Made by a program: the position numbers and the translations under genes. DNA of 64,000 bases from Alterisphingorhabdus sp051668705 (GTDB lineage: Bacteria; Pseudomonadota; Alphaproteobacteria; Sphingomonadales; Sphingomonadaceae): NCBI RefSeq assembly GCF_051668705.1, contig NZ_CP196351.1, positions 1,116,001 through 1,180,000 on the forward strand. The letters are read 5' to 3'. Below, piece after piece: positions 40,660-50,697 of the stretch (position 1 is its first letter; each line of letters opens with the position of its first letter). A model generated the notes under the pieces. It worked only from the letters and a program-made list of their open reading frames with translations. It ran no database searches and was not told the origin of the DNA.

Positions 40660-42966
40660 ATGTTTGATGTAAAGAAAGTTGAAATGGAGTGGGGCGGAAA
40701 GACCCTCACTCTGGAAACGGGCCGTATTGCTCGTCAAGCTGATGGCGCTGTTCTGGCGACCTATGGCGAAACCGTTGTTCTGTGCGCTGTCACAGCTGCA
40801 AAATCGGTTAAAGAGGGACAGGATTTCTTCCCACTCACCGTACATTATCAAGAAAAATTCTCTGCTGCCGGCCGTATTCCTGGCGGTTTTTTTAAGCGTG
40901 AGCGCGGCGCGACCGAAAAAGAAACGCTAACAAGCCGTCTTATCGACCGCCCGATCCGCCCGCTTTTCCCTGAAGGTTTCTATAATGAAATCAATGTCAT
41001 CTGTCAGGTTCTTAGCTATGATGGCGAAACCGAGGCTGATATTGTCGCCATGGTTGCTGCTTCTGCAGCGCTGACCATTTCTGGCCTGCCGTTCATGGGC
41101 CCAATCGGCGCAGCACGCGTTGGTTACCAAGACGGCGAATATAGCCTGAACCCATCAATGGAGCAGGTTAAAGAAGGCGAGCTTGATCTGGTTGTTGCTG
41201 CAACAGGCAATGCCGTGATGATGGTTGAATCTGAAGCCAAGGAATTGACCGAAGACGTTATGCTGGGCGCAGTAATGTTCGCGCATGACGAGATTAAAAA
41301 GGTTGTAAACACCATTATTGATCTGGCTGAAAAAGCGGCCAAAGATCCATGGGAAATCGACCTTTCTGACAATACCGCCGATATGAAAAACGAAATCCGT
41401 TCTTTGATCGGTGATGATATTGCAGCCGCTTATAAAGTGACTGACAAATCTGCGCGTTCAGATGCGTTGAATGAAGCACGCGCCAAGGTGAAGGCACATT
41501 ATGCCGATGCTGAAGGCCAGACGCAGATGACCGCTGGCAAAGTCATGAAGAAGCTGGAAGCTGAAATCGTGCGCGGCGCTATCTTGAAAGACGGCTCACG
41601 TATTGATGGACGCAAAACCAATGAAGTGCGCCAGATTGAATCCATGGTTGGCTTCCTACCACGGACTCATGGTTCAGCGCTTTTCACACGTGGTGAAACA
41701 CAGGCCATTTGTACAACGACTTTGGGCACCAAAGATGCTGAGCAAATGATCGACGGTCTGGATGGTCTGTCTTACAGCAATTTCATGCTGCACTATAACT
41801 TCCCGCCATATTCTGTTGGTGAAGTGGGCCGTTTTGGCGCACCGGGCCGCCGTGAAATTGGCCATGGTAAATTGGCATGGCGTGCTCTGCACCCTGTGCT
41901 GCCTAGCCAGGAAGATTTCCCTTATACCATCCGTATCTTGTCTGACATCACAGAGTCTAACGGCTCTTCGTCAATGGCAACAATCTGTGGTGGCTGTCTG
42001 TCGATGATGGATGCAGGCGTTCCTATCGAACGTCCGGTTTCCGGCATTGCTATGGGCTTGATCCTTGAAGGCGAAGACTTTGCCGTATTGTCCGACATAT
42101 TGGGTGATGAGGATCATCTGGGCGATATGGACTTTAAAGTGGCTGGTACCGAAAAAGGCATCACCACCATGCAGATGGACATTAAGATTGCCGGTATTAC
42201 CGAGGAAATCTTCAAAACTGCATTGGGTCAGGCATCTGAAGGCCGTGCGCACATATTGGGCGAAATGCAAAAAGCTCTGGGCGGCGCGCGCACAGAATTG
42301 TCTGCACACGCACCGCGTATTGAAACCATGCAAATCGATAAATCGAAAATTCGTGACATTATCGGCACTGGCGGCAAAGTGATCCGCGAAATCGTTGCTG
42401 AAACTGGTGCGAAGGTCGATATCGACGATGAAGGCATGATCAAAATCTCGTCTTCAGACGGCGCGCAAATCGAAGCGGCCAAAGCATGGATTGCCGGCAT
42501 TGTAGAAGAAGCCGAAGTCGGCAAAATCTACAATGGTAAAGTCGTCAATCTCGTCGATTTTGGTGCCTTTGTGAATTTCATGGGCGGCAAAGACGGTCTG
42601 GTCCACGTGTCTGAAATCAAAAATGAGCGTGTTGAGAAAGTTGCTGACGAACTGTCCGAAGGTCAGGAAGTCAAAGTCAAGGTTCTGGAAATCGACCAAC
42701 GTGGCAAGGTTCGCCTCTCCATGCGGGTTGTGGATCAGGAAACTGGCGAAGAACTTGAAGACACACGCCCTCCACGCGAAAATAAGCGTGGCGGTAATGA
42801 TCGCGGTGGCCGTGGTCGTGGCCCACGTCGTGATGGTGATGGCGGCAAAGAAGGTGGCCGTGGACGCGGTCGTGGCCGTGGTCGCGGCAGTGACGGCGGC
42901 GATGCTGGTAGTGATAAAGGCGGCGATGCGCCATTGCCTGATTTCATTACCGGTGATGACGATTAA
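40660..42966 (+). CDS. pnp: Polyribonucleotide nucleotidyltransferase (PNPase)
   Basis: A phosphorolytic 3'-5' exoribonuclease and degradosome component. The 768-residue protein has two RNase PH-like domains (active-site region around SDITESNGSSSMATICGG), a KH domain near 560-620 (IRDIIGTGGKVIREIVAETG) and an S1 domain near 625-695 (GKVVNLVDFGAFVNFMGGKDG, split here). The final ~60 residues are an RG-rich tail (GRGRGRGRGRG) followed by an acidic end. The tail is longer than in enteric PNPase and may bind RNA. The gene follows rpsO. Confidence 0.96.
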   Translation: MFDVKKVEMEWGGKTLTLETGRIARQADGAVLATYGETVVLCAVTAAKSVKEGQDFFPLTVHYQEKFSAAGRIPGGFFKRERGATEKETLTSRLIDRPIRPLFPEGFYNEINVICQVLSYDGETEADIVAMVAASAALTISGLPFMGPIGAARVGYQDGEYSLNPSMEQVKEGELDLVVAATGNAVMMVESEAKELTEDVMLGAVMFAHDEIKKVVNTIIDLAEKAAKDPWEIDLSDNTADMKNEIRSLIGDDIAAAYKVTDKSARSDALNEARAKVKAHYADAEGQTQMTAGKVMKKLEAEIVRGAILKDGSRIDGRKTNEVRQIESMVGFLPRTHGSALFTRGETQAICTTTLGTKDAEQMIDGLDGLSYSNFMLHYNFPPYSVGEVGRFGAPGRREIGHGKLAWRALHPVLPSQEDFPYTIRILSDITESNGSSSMATICGGCLSMMDAGVPIERPVSGIAMGLILEGEDFAVLSDILGDEDHLGDMDFKVAGTEKGITTMQMDIKIAGITEEIFKTALGQASEGRAHILGEMQKALGGARTELSAHAPRIETMQIDKSKIRDIIGTGGKVIREIVAETGAKVDIDDEGMIKISSSDGAQIEAAKAWIAGIVEEAEVGKIYNGKVVNLVDFGAFVNFMGGKDGLVHVSEIKNERVEKVADELSEGQEVKVKVLEIDQRGKVRLSMRVVDQETGEELEDTRPPRENKRGGNDRGGRGRGPRRDGDGGKEGGRGRGRGRGRGSDGGDAGSDKGGDAPLPDFITGDDD

Positions 42967-42991
42967 GTTTAGCCAATAGCGATAAGCATTT

Positions 42992-43024
42992 AAGGGGTCG
43001 CCATGAAAGTGGTGGCCCCTTTTT
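42992..43024 (+). terminator. Rho-independent terminator of pnp
   Basis: AAGGGGTCGCCA pairs with TGGTGGCCCCTT through two wobble pairs around TGAAAG, followed by TTTT. It begins 25 bases after the pnp stop and ends the truB-rpsO-pnp run. Confidence 0.85.
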
Positions 43025-43108
43025 GCATCTTTCTTCTACAATATAGCGTCAATCGCTTGACTGTCCTGATATTTGCGCGGCATCACTGCGCATTGAGGGA
43101 GAAACATT

Positions 43109-44200
43109 ATGGACCATAACCATGAGCATTGCGCTCCAAATGGGCCGGGGCAATCGCCTTATATTACTGAATTTGCGCTAAAATGGCCGGGGGCAGAAGA
43201 TGATGAATGCAATCACGCGCCAGCTGATCCTTTTAGCTGTTGCCCTTCATTCTCCGGCTCTACTCATGAGATTGTTTACGACCCGCGCAGTGATATATTC
43301 TGGGTTTCCGGCCAAGCCTATGACCATCTGGCGCGTGTCACGCGGCAGGGTGAGGCGAGTTACCACCCTATGCCAAAGGACAGCGCGCCGCATGGGCTGG
43401 CAATAGATCATGATGGCAATGTCTGGGTTACTTTGGAGAATATAGGCGCATTGGCGCGTATAGCCGAAGATGGCTCAATAGCGGAACAAGTGGATATTTG
43501 CTTGCACATTACAGATGCGCCAGCACCATTTAATCCACGCCCTCATGGATTGGGCGTCGGCACTGATGGTGCATTATGGTTCACTGGCAAGCTGACCAAT
43601 AGTGTGGGCAAGGTCGATACTAATCGCAATGTCACCCATATTGCGCTGCCAACTATCGGCGCAACGCCCATATATGCTGCAGCCAGTGCTAATGGCAAAA
43701 TGTGGTTTAGTGAATTGACCGGCAACAAAATCGCCTGTGTGGATGCTTTGGGCGACGTAACCGAATTTGATATTCCCACCGCATCCAGTCGGCCTATTGC
43801 GATTGTGCCGTCGCCAGATGGCCAATCCATGTGGTTTTCACAAGAGGCAGGCGGCAATGTTGCGCGCATAGATCAGGATGGCAGCATATGCGAATTTGCC
43901 GTGCCGCTGGTTTCAAGCTCGGCCATTCTTGCTGGACTGGCATTTGATAATAGTGGCAATTTATGGGTTCAGCAATATATCGCACCGCCAGAAATGGGTG
44001 ACACTGGCGATGATTATATTGTGCGCTTGGATAAGGCGCTTTTGAAGGCAGAAGACGGTGACTTAACCGAAGTCGATATCAACTTTTTCAAGGCCCCATC
44101 GCAGCGAACCGTCATGCACCGTATCATTGCTGGGCCGGACGATGAGATATGGTTTACCGAATTGGGAATAAATCAAATTGGTCGTCTCATTCTGGAGTGA
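43109..44200 (+). CDS. Vgb-like (streptogramin lyase-fold) beta-propeller protein
   Basis: A 363-residue protein with repeats of the Vgb type: PHGLAIDHDGNVWVT, GLGVGTDGALWFTG, KMWFSELTGNKIACV and a final IWFTELGINQIGRL. The repeating W-F-T-E blades fit a seven-bladed propeller. True Vgb enzymes open streptogramin rings, but many family members have other, unknown roles, so no resistance function is inferred. The N-terminus is unusual, with His/Cys clusters (HNHEHC, ECNHAP, SCCPSF). No signal peptide. Alone between pnp and bamD. Confidence 0.75.
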   Translation: MDHNHEHCAPNGPGQSPYITEFALKWPGAEDDECNHAPADPFSCCPSFSGSTHEIVYDPRSDIFWVSGQAYDHLARVTRQGEASYHPMPKDSAPHGLAIDHDGNVWVTLENIGALARIAEDGSIAEQVDICLHITDAPAPFNPRPHGLGVGTDGALWFTGKLTNSVGKVDTNRNVTHIALPTIGATPIYAAASANGKMWFSELTGNKIACVDALGDVTEFDIPTASSRPIAIVPSPDGQSMWFSQEAGGNVARIDQDGSICEFAVPLVSSSAILAGLAFDNSGNLWVQQYIAPPEMGDTGDDYIVRLDKALLKAEDGDLTEVDINFFKAPSQRTVMHRIIAGPDDEIWFTELGINQIGRLILE

Positions 44201-44365
44201 TCGCGCTTCAAAAGGAGCCGTTTTGCTCCATATTTGTTGCAGTTGAGCAATGGCTATTCACTTGCGGTTTATCCGCAATTCTGTAAACAACAGTCACGTT
44301 TTAACTAAGGCCATAAACGAATAACTTGGTCCGCTCGCATGACCCGAAAGGGCAAGGGGAATTTA

Positions 44366-45148
44366 ATGGTGCGCAAATTCGCTTCAATAGCCATGCTCTC
44401 GATAAGCTCTGTTCTCGTGAGCGGCTGCTCAATTTTTGGCGGCAGTGGCGGCGGAGACATTGATACAAGCTATGTCGCACGCGATGTGAGCACGCTGTAT
44501 ACAACCGCAAAGCGGCGTCTTGATGCCAATCAATATCAACTGTCAGCAGCTTTGTTTGATGAGGTTGAGCGCCAGCACCCTTATTCACCATGGTCTCGCC
44601 GCGCGAAATTGATGAGCGCCTACAGCTATTACCTGTCTCGCGATTATAACAAAGCGGTTCAGTCCTCGCAGAGCTTTCTGGCCATTCACCCTGGCAATAA
44701 AGATGCGCCCTATGCCTATTATCTGATTGCGCTGAGCTATTATGAGCAGATTAGCGATGTCACACGCGATCAGAAGATCACTGAACAGGCATTGGCCTCA
44801 CTTGGCGAAGTCATGCGCCGCTATCCAGAAAGCCGTTATGCCGCTGATGCGCGGTTGAAGGTCGATCTGGTTAATGATCACCTTGCCGGCAAAGAGATGG
44901 AAATCGGTCGTTTTTATCAACGCGACTCCAAATGGTTGGCCGCGACATTGCGTTTTCAGGCCGTTGTCGACAAATTCCAGACAACCAGCCATGCTCCAGA
45001 GGCGCTATATCGTTTGACGGAGAGTTATCTGTCTTTGGGTATCCCCGATGAAGCAAAGCGTTCAGCGGCTGTTCTTGGCGCTAACTATCCTGGTTCAAAA
45101 TGGTATGAACGTGCATTTAAATTGATGGAGAAGCATGGCGGCATCTGA
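44366..45148 (+). CDS. bamD: Outer-membrane assembly lipoprotein BamD
   Basis: BamD is an essential TPR lipoprotein of the BAM complex. The 260-residue protein has a lipobox LVSGC (Cys at about 21), then tetratricopeptide-like repeats (YQLSAALFDEVERQHPYS, AIHPGNKDAPYAYYLIALSY). The ATG at 44366 is used because AAGGGG precedes it; an earlier ATG adds nine residues before the signal peptide. A neighbour of recN and ligA, an order common in alphaproteobacteria. Confidence 0.93.
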   Translation: MVRKFASIAMLSISSVLVSGCSIFGGSGGGDIDTSYVARDVSTLYTTAKRRLDANQYQLSAALFDEVERQHPYSPWSRRAKLMSAYSYYLSRDYNKAVQSSQSFLAIHPGNKDAPYAYYLIALSYYEQISDVTRDQKITEQALASLGEVMRRYPESRYAADARLKVDLVNDHLAGKEMEIGRFYQRDSKWLAATLRFQAVVDKFQTTSHAPEALYRLTESYLSLGIPDEAKRSAAVLGANYPGSKWYERAFKLMEKHGGI

Positions 45149-45253
45149 TTGCTGCGTGTTTTTATATCTTTAAATCTCGGTCTTTTCCGCCTTTTGTGGA
45201 TAGCCTGTAATTACCTTCTCGGCATTTGTGCATCTTCGCGCTATTGAGTGAAC

Positions 45254-46918
45254 ATGCTGGCAACACTTTCCATTCGCGATCTGGTGATTATTGAGGCACT
45301 TGACCTTGATTTTGCTGCTGGTCTTGGCGTCCTTACGGGCGAGACAGGGGCTGGTAAATCCATATTGCTTGATGCCTTGGGCCTTGTATTGGGGGCAAGA
45401 GCGGATAGTGGCCTGGTCCGCGCCGGTGCTGAAAAATCCCGCGTCACTGCCGGGTTTAATGTGAAGCTGGATAGTGGCCCGCTTGCACAATTGCTCGATG
45501 ATAATGATCTGGAAATAGAGGCTGGTGAGCCACTGATTATCCGCAGACAGGTGCGCGCGGATGGTGGCAGCCGTGCCCATGTTAACGATCAGCCGGTTTC
45601 TGCGGCATTATTGCGCGAACTGGCACCCTATTTGGTGGAGATTCACGGTCAGCATGACGATCGCGGCCTCATCAACCCTAAGGGGCATTTGGCCTTGCTC
45701 GACAGTTTTGCCAAAGCAGATCACGGTAAAGTGGCACGCGTTTATCGCCAATGGCGGGATGCAGAAACAGCATTGGCGGCGGCGCTGACCGAAATGGAAG
45801 AGGCGGAAAAAGACCGGGAATGGCTGGAGCATAGTTTGAATGAACTGCGCAGTTTTGGCCCGCAAGCTGGTGAGGAAGCCGCTTTGGCCCTTGAACGGGC
45901 GGATATGCAAAAAGGCGAGCGCTTATCAGAGAGTCTTGTTGAAATTACCGATATGCTTGACGGGTCGAACAATCCTTTGGCCAAATTACGCAGCCTGACA
46001 CGCAAACTTGACCGCATAGCGCCGGAGCATCCTATATTGGCAGAGGCTCTCTCTTCACTGGACCGCGCGATTATTGAGGCTGGAGAGGGTGAGGACAAAT
46101 TGTTTGAGGCCGCACAGGCATTAAATTTTGATCCGCAGCAGCTGGAAGAATCAGAAACGCGCCTCTTCGCCATCCGCGCATTGGCGCGCAAACATGATGT
46201 GCAGCCGGACGATCTGGCGGACCTTCTGGAACGTTTAGAGGCGCGATGGGGCGCTCTTGAAAGCGGGGGCGGCAATGTTGTGGCGCTGACCGCAGCGCGC
46301 GATAAGGCGAAAGCCGATTATGTAGGCGCAGCAGACGCATTGCATAAACAACGTGTTGAAGCGGGCACAAGGCTGGATAAAGCCGTTGCAAATGAATTGG
46401 TGCCCTTAAAACTGGATGCGGCTCGCTTTCAATCGTCCATTACCATTTTGCCAGAAGAACGCTGGGGACCAAAGGGCAATAGCGCGGCCGAGTTTTTGAT
46501 CTCAACCAATCCGGGCAGTGACTTTGCGCCGTTGATGAAAATCGCCTCGGGCGGTGAATTATCGCGCTTTATATTGGCGCTGAAAGTGGCCTTGGCAGAG
46601 CAGGGCGGCGCGGACACAATCATCTTTGACGAGATTGATCGCGGCGTTGGCGGGGCGGTTGCATCCGCCATTGGTGAGCGATTGTCGCGTCTCTCCAAAG
46701 ATACGCAATTGCTGGCCGTCACCCATAGCCCGCAAGTCGCCGCCAAGGGCGACCATCATCTGTATATCAGCAAATCGTCTGATGGCACCGTGGCGCGGAC
46801 CAATGTTGTGCTGCTCGATATCGCGGCACGTCAGGAAGAAATTGCGCGTATGCTTTCCGGCGCAGAAGTGACTAATGAAGCGCGCGCGCAGGCAGACCGT
46901 TTGCTGGAGGGTGTGTGA
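45254..46918 (+). CDS. recN: DNA repair protein RecN
   Basis: RecN is an SMC-like protein for double-strand break repair. The 554-residue protein starts with MLATLSIRDLVIIEALDLDF, has Walker A GETGAGKSILLDALG, a long central coiled coil, and the C-terminal signature SGGELSRFILALKVALAE with Walker B TIIFDEIDRGVGG. The ATG at 45254 is preferred to a GTG two codons earlier. I saw no LexA-type box upstream. It overlaps ligA. Confidence 0.95.
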   Translation: MLATLSIRDLVIIEALDLDFAAGLGVLTGETGAGKSILLDALGLVLGARADSGLVRAGAEKSRVTAGFNVKLDSGPLAQLLDDNDLEIEAGEPLIIRRQVRADGGSRAHVNDQPVSAALLRELAPYLVEIHGQHDDRGLINPKGHLALLDSFAKADHGKVARVYRQWRDAETALAAALTEMEEAEKDREWLEHSLNELRSFGPQAGEEAALALERADMQKGERLSESLVEITDMLDGSNNPLAKLRSLTRKLDRIAPEHPILAEALSSLDRAIIEAGEGEDKLFEAAQALNFDPQQLEESETRLFAIRALARKHDVQPDDLADLLERLEARWGALESGGGNVVALTAARDKAKADYVGAADALHKQRVEAGTRLDKAVANELVPLKLDAARFQSSITILPEERWGPKGNSAAEFLISTNPGSDFAPLMKIASGGELSRFILALKVALAEQGGADTIIFDEIDRGVGGAVASAIGERLSRLSKDTQLLAVTHSPQVAAKGDHHLYISKSSDGTVARTNVVLLDIAARQEEIARMLSGAEVTNEARAQADRLLEGV

Positions 46919-48996
46919 TGAAGAGTGTAGACCCTGATCTGACAAATCTCTCGGAAGCCGACGCCGCCAATGAATTGATGCGTCTGGCGCGGACTATTGC
47001 GCGTCATAACAGGCTTTATCATGCCAATGATGCGCCAGAGATTTCTGATGCAGAATATGATGCGCTGGTGCGGCGCAACACGGCGCTAGAGGAGGCTTTT
47101 CCGCATCTGGTGCGTGATGATAGCCCGAACAAGCAGGTTGGCGCATCTGTCGCAGGATCATCGCTGCAAAAAGTAACGCATGAACAGCGGATGATGAGCC
47201 TGGATAATGGTTTTTCTGATGAGGATATCGCCGAATGGTTGGCGCGGGTGCGGCGTTATCTTAACCTGTCTGAAGACGAACCCGTGGCTATTACCGCGGA
47301 GGATAAGATTGATGGTCTGTCCTGCTCGCTGCGTTATGAAAAGGGCGAATTGGTGCAGGCCGCCACCCGCGGCGATGGGCAGGTGGGGGAAGATGTCACC
47401 GCCAATGTGCGCATGATTGATGATATTCCGCAGACGTTGAAAGGTGATGTGCCTGACCTTTTTGAAATTCGCGGTGAGGTTTATATGGCCAAGGCGGATT
47501 TTGCCGCGCTGAATGAGCGGCAGGAAGCAGCGGGAGAGAAGATATTCGCCAATCCGCGCAACGCCGCTGCTGGCTCTTTGCGGCAGAAAGACCCGAAGAT
47601 TACGGCTAAGCGCCCGCTAAAATTTCTGGCGCATGGCTGGGGCGTGCATTCTGCCTTGCCCGCCGACAATCAATATAAGGTGATGGAAGCGATATGGGAT
47701 ATGGGCGTGCAGGTGTCGCGTCTTTTTGACCGTTTTCAATCGCTTGATGATGTGCTGAGCCATTATCGTAAGATTGAGGCAGGGCGTGCTGAGCTGCCTT
47801 ATGATATTGATGGCGTGGTCTATAAGGTGGACCGGTTGGATTGGCAGCAGCGTCTGGGCTTTGTCACCAAATTCCCGCGCTGGGCATTGGCGCATAAATT
47901 CCCTGCTGAACGGGCGCAAACGGTGCTGGAAGCTATTGATATTCAGGTCGGCCGGACGGGCAAGTTGACCCCTGTAGGGCGTTTAGCCCCGGTTACTGTT
48001 GGCGGCGTGGTGGTGAGCAATGTCACGTTGCACAATCGTGATGAAATTGCGCGTTTGGGCGTCAGGCCGGGCGACCGTGTGGTTATCCAAAGGGCAGGGG
48101 ATGTTATTCCGCAAGTGGTGGACAATCTGACGCGTGATGAAGATCGCGCAGCTTATGATTTTCCAGATGTCTGCCCTGATTGCGGCTCCGAGGCCGTGGC
48201 AGAGGAAGGCGAGGTTGATGTGCGCTGCACTGGCGGCTTAATCTGTCCTGCACAGCTTTTTCAGCGGCTCGCCCATTTTGTCTCACGCGGCGCAATGGAT
48301 ATTGATGGTTTGGGCGAAAAAAGCATTGCCGAATTTATTGATTATGGCTGGCTGAAGACTCCGGCTGACATTTTCCGATTAAAACAGCATCGGGAGACTC
48401 TGCTCGCCAAAGATGGCTGGCAGGAAAAGTCGGTCGATAATTTGCTGGCCGCCATTGAAGGGCGCAAAGCGTTTGATCCTTCGCGGCTACTTTTCGGTCT
48501 GGGTATCCGCCATATCGGCATAACCACATCACGCGATTTGGTGCGCAATTTTGGCACAGTGCAGGCCATAAAGGCTATTGGTCAGCGTTTGGCTGATGCA
48601 GATGACGATGCTGTCGCAGAGGTCATAGACATTGATGGTGTCGGCCCAACAGTGGCGCAATCATTGGGTGATTTCTTTCATGAGAAGCACAATGTTGAGG
48701 CTTGGAATGATCTTATGGCAGAGGCTGTGCCTGCTGCATTTGTCGATGACCGCAAACAGACCGAATGGAGCGGCAAGACGATTGTGTTTACAGGCAAGCT
48801 AGAGACAATGAGCCGTGACGAGGCCAAGGCACAGGCGGAAAAACTGGGCGCGAAAGCTGCAGGCAGTGTATCCGCTAAGACTGACTTGCTGGTCGCTGGA
48901 CCTGGGGCAGGATCAAAGCTTAAAAAGGCGCAAGAGCTAGGCATTGAAACGGTTGATGAAGCAGGCTGGGCCGAGATTGTTAGTGCGAACAGCTAA
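46918..48996 (+). CDS. ligA: NAD-dependent DNA ligase
   Basis: Seals DNA nicks in replication and repair. The 692-residue protein has the adenylation domain with Lys130 in AEDKIDGLSC, the OB fold, four-Cys zinc finger (CPDCGSEA then CTGGLICPAQ), HhH repeats and a C-terminal BRCT domain (about 615-690, TIVFTGKLETMSRDEAKAQA). The ATG overlaps the recN stop, with GGAGG upstream; a GTG one codon earlier is possible. Full length. Confidence 0.96.
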   Translation: MKSVDPDLTNLSEADAANELMRLARTIARHNRLYHANDAPEISDAEYDALVRRNTALEEAFPHLVRDDSPNKQVGASVAGSSLQKVTHEQRMMSLDNGFSDEDIAEWLARVRRYLNLSEDEPVAITAEDKIDGLSCSLRYEKGELVQAATRGDGQVGEDVTANVRMIDDIPQTLKGDVPDLFEIRGEVYMAKADFAALNERQEAAGEKIFANPRNAAAGSLRQKDPKITAKRPLKFLAHGWGVHSALPADNQYKVMEAIWDMGVQVSRLFDRFQSLDDVLSHYRKIEAGRAELPYDIDGVVYKVDRLDWQQRLGFVTKFPRWALAHKFPAERAQTVLEAIDIQVGRTGKLTPVGRLAPVTVGGVVVSNVTLHNRDEIARLGVRPGDRVVIQRAGDVIPQVVDNLTRDEDRAAYDFPDVCPDCGSEAVAEEGEVDVRCTGGLICPAQLFQRLAHFVSRGAMDIDGLGEKSIAEFIDYGWLKTPADIFRLKQHRETLLAKDGWQEKSVDNLLAAIEGRKAFDPSRLLFGLGIRHIGITTSRDLVRNFGTVQAIKAIGQRLADADDDAVAEVIDIDGVGPTVAQSLGDFFHEKHNVEAWNDLMAEAVPAAFVDDRKQTEWSGKTIVFTGKLETMSRDEAKAQAEKLGAKAAGSVSAKTDLLVAGPGAGSKLKKAQELGIETVDEAGWAEIVSANS

Positions 48997-49014
48997 GATA
49001 CCTCCAGTGGTTAC

Positions 49015-49857
49015 TTAGTTTCGCGTATTGGCTTCTTGCGCCGCGGTTAAGCCGCCTTTGTCATTTTCGGCAAATAAGGGCCATGCGAGTTGTTGCCCTA
49101 ATGTTGCAGGTGCAAGATTTTCTACGCCAAATTCTTTAGGGTAGTTGCGTGTGATTTTGGCAGTGCCAAAAATGACATCCCATAGAAAAAACATATTGCC
49201 GAAATTGCCTTTATAATGAGTCACACCATCACTGGAGTGGCGGCCATGATGTGCATGGTGCGTTGCTGGTGTAGAAATAGTGCGTTCCACCACCCACATA
49301 ATCGGCGACAGCCATTTGATCTTGTAAAGCGGTTTATCCCAAGCGACATCGCTATGTGCGCCGGTAATGATGGCCAATTTGATGACGATGAAAACGGCAT
49401 AGACCCAACCAAGTCCAAGATAGACCAGAGTTGCGGAAAGCCATATACTCGGCATCATAGCATAATAGAAAAAGTTATTCCGGTAAACGAGCCGTACGCT
49501 CATATATTTCGCATTATGGTGCGCGCGGTGCAGATTATACAGCCATGGGAAGCTATGTGATGCGCGGTGCCACCAATATTGGGTCAGATCATCGAAAATG
49601 ATGAACAGAGCGAAACCTGCCCAAAAGGGTAGTCCAGCCAGACTGTCCTGCCATTGCGGCGCAACACTGCCCATAATGAATTGTACAGAGAGAATGATCA
49701 GGGGTTGGCTGATGAAAAACAGCCCAAAAGTGCTGAACAGTTCGACAATAGCATCGTCGCGTGTCTGATCTTTCTTGCGGAAGAAACTGCCGCGAATGCC
49801 TTCCAAAAAGGCGTAACCCGTCAGGATACAGAGAATCACGATAATTTCCGGCCGCAT
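49015..49857 (-). CDS. Sterol desaturase/fatty-acid hydroxylase family membrane protein
   Basis: A 280-residue membrane di-iron enzyme of the FA_hydroxylase family. Histidine boxes are clear: HRASH (97-101), HRAHH (110-114) and HHAHHGRH near residue 200. Several hydrophobic helices surround them. In sphingomonads such proteins act on sphingolipids, carotenoids or hopanoids, but the substrate here is unknown. It is convergent with ligA and divergent from the Crp-like gene. Confidence 0.85.
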   Translation of the reverse strand: MRPEIIVILCILTGYAFLEGIRGSFFRKKDQTRDDAIVELFSTFGLFFISQPLIILSVQFIMGSVAPQWQDSLAGLPFWAGFALFIIFDDLTQYWWHRASHSFPWLYNLHRAHHNAKYMSVRLVYRNNFFYYAMMPSIWLSATLVYLGLGWVYAVFIVIKLAIITGAHSDVAWDKPLYKIKWLSPIMWVVERTISTPATHHAHHGRHSSDGVTHYKGNFGNMFFLWDVIFGTAKITRNYPKEFGVENLAPATLGQQLAWPLFAENDKGGLTAAQEANTRN

Positions 49858-49933
49858 GGCAACATCTCCATTATATCTGCGCCGTTAATTGGCGCTTGCT
49901 GGCGATGGATATAGCTGATAACCCGATGATGAA

Positions 49934-50638
49934 ATGCAAAGCTCTTATCATTTGCCGCAAAAAGCTATTCTTCCGCCTATCATCGGCACACCAGGATTTG
50001 TCGAAGCACTGCCCGCAGATGTGCAGGCACGGCTGTTAGCAACAGGGCAGGAACGAGCATTTGCCAAAGGTGCCACTATTCAATCTCAGGGCGACCATGG
50101 TGAAGAATTCTGGTTCATACAGTCTGGGCATGTCCATATTGGCCGGCATAGTCGTGATGGAAAGTTTCACATATTTGCGGCTTTGACTGAGGGGCAGAGC
50201 TTTGGTGAACAGGCTTTTCTAGGGGAGTTTCCACGTTTGGTTGATGCTATAGCGGCCAGCGATGCGGTCTTGCTGCGTATCGGTGAATCGCAGCTTGCTA
50301 AATTGCTGACCGAAGATACCCGCATGGCGCGGTTATTGCTTAAAGCGATGGCCCATATTGTGCAGGCCGCCATGGATGCGCTTGAAGCAAGCCGGACACA
50401 ATCAACTCCATTGCGCGCAGCACGAGCGCTGTTGGCACAATGTCATAGTGGAAAAGGAGAGCAAGATTTGCGACTGACCCAACAGTCTCTGGCTGATTTA
50501 ATAGGTGTTTCGCGTGTGTCTTTGGGTAAGGCTTTGCGATTGTTGGAGGAGGAAGGCTTGGTCAGCTGCGGCTATGGTATCATTACCGTAAATGATATTA
50601 CGCGATTGCGCGAATGGCAGGTGCTGGAAGCCTTATAG
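49934..50638 (+). CDS. Crp/Fnr-family transcriptional regulator
   Basis: A 234-residue regulator. The N-terminal cyclic-nucleotide-binding-like fold runs about 20-135 (GDHGEEFWFIQSGHVHIG, GQSFGEQAFLGEFPR), with a connecting helix at about 135-165. The C-terminal winged helix (LTQQSLADLIGVSRVSLGKALRLLEEEGLV) binds DNA. The Fnr iron-sulfur cysteines are absent, so an oxygen-sensing role is unlikely; the ligand is unknown. It diverges from the fatty-acid hydroxylase gene, 76 bases apart, and could regulate it. Confidence 0.88.
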   Translation: MQSSYHLPQKAILPPIIGTPGFVEALPADVQARLLATGQERAFAKGATIQSQGDHGEEFWFIQSGHVHIGRHSRDGKFHIFAALTEGQSFGEQAFLGEFPRLVDAIAASDAVLLRIGESQLAKLLTEDTRMARLLLKAMAHIVQAAMDALEASRTQSTPLRAARALLAQCHSGKGEQDLRLTQQSLADLIGVSRVSLGKALRLLEEEGLVSCGYGIITVNDITRLREWQVLEAL

Positions 50639-50697
50639 TCGCGAAGCCAAAAGCGTGGGTAGTTCTAGTCGCTCGGTTAAAAGTTGATGGCTTATTC

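Noticed and set aside
43109..44200. Calling this gene a streptogramin resistance enzyme
   Set aside because: The family contains many proteins with other or unknown roles, and sequence alone does not show lyase activity.
45149..45253. LexA-type SOS box upstream of recN
   Set aside because: No GAAC-N7-GAAC or GTTC-N7-GTTC pair was found.
50639..50697. Terminator between the Crp-like gene and the DUF2459-like gene
   Set aside because: No stable stem-loop visible in the 59-base convergent gap.
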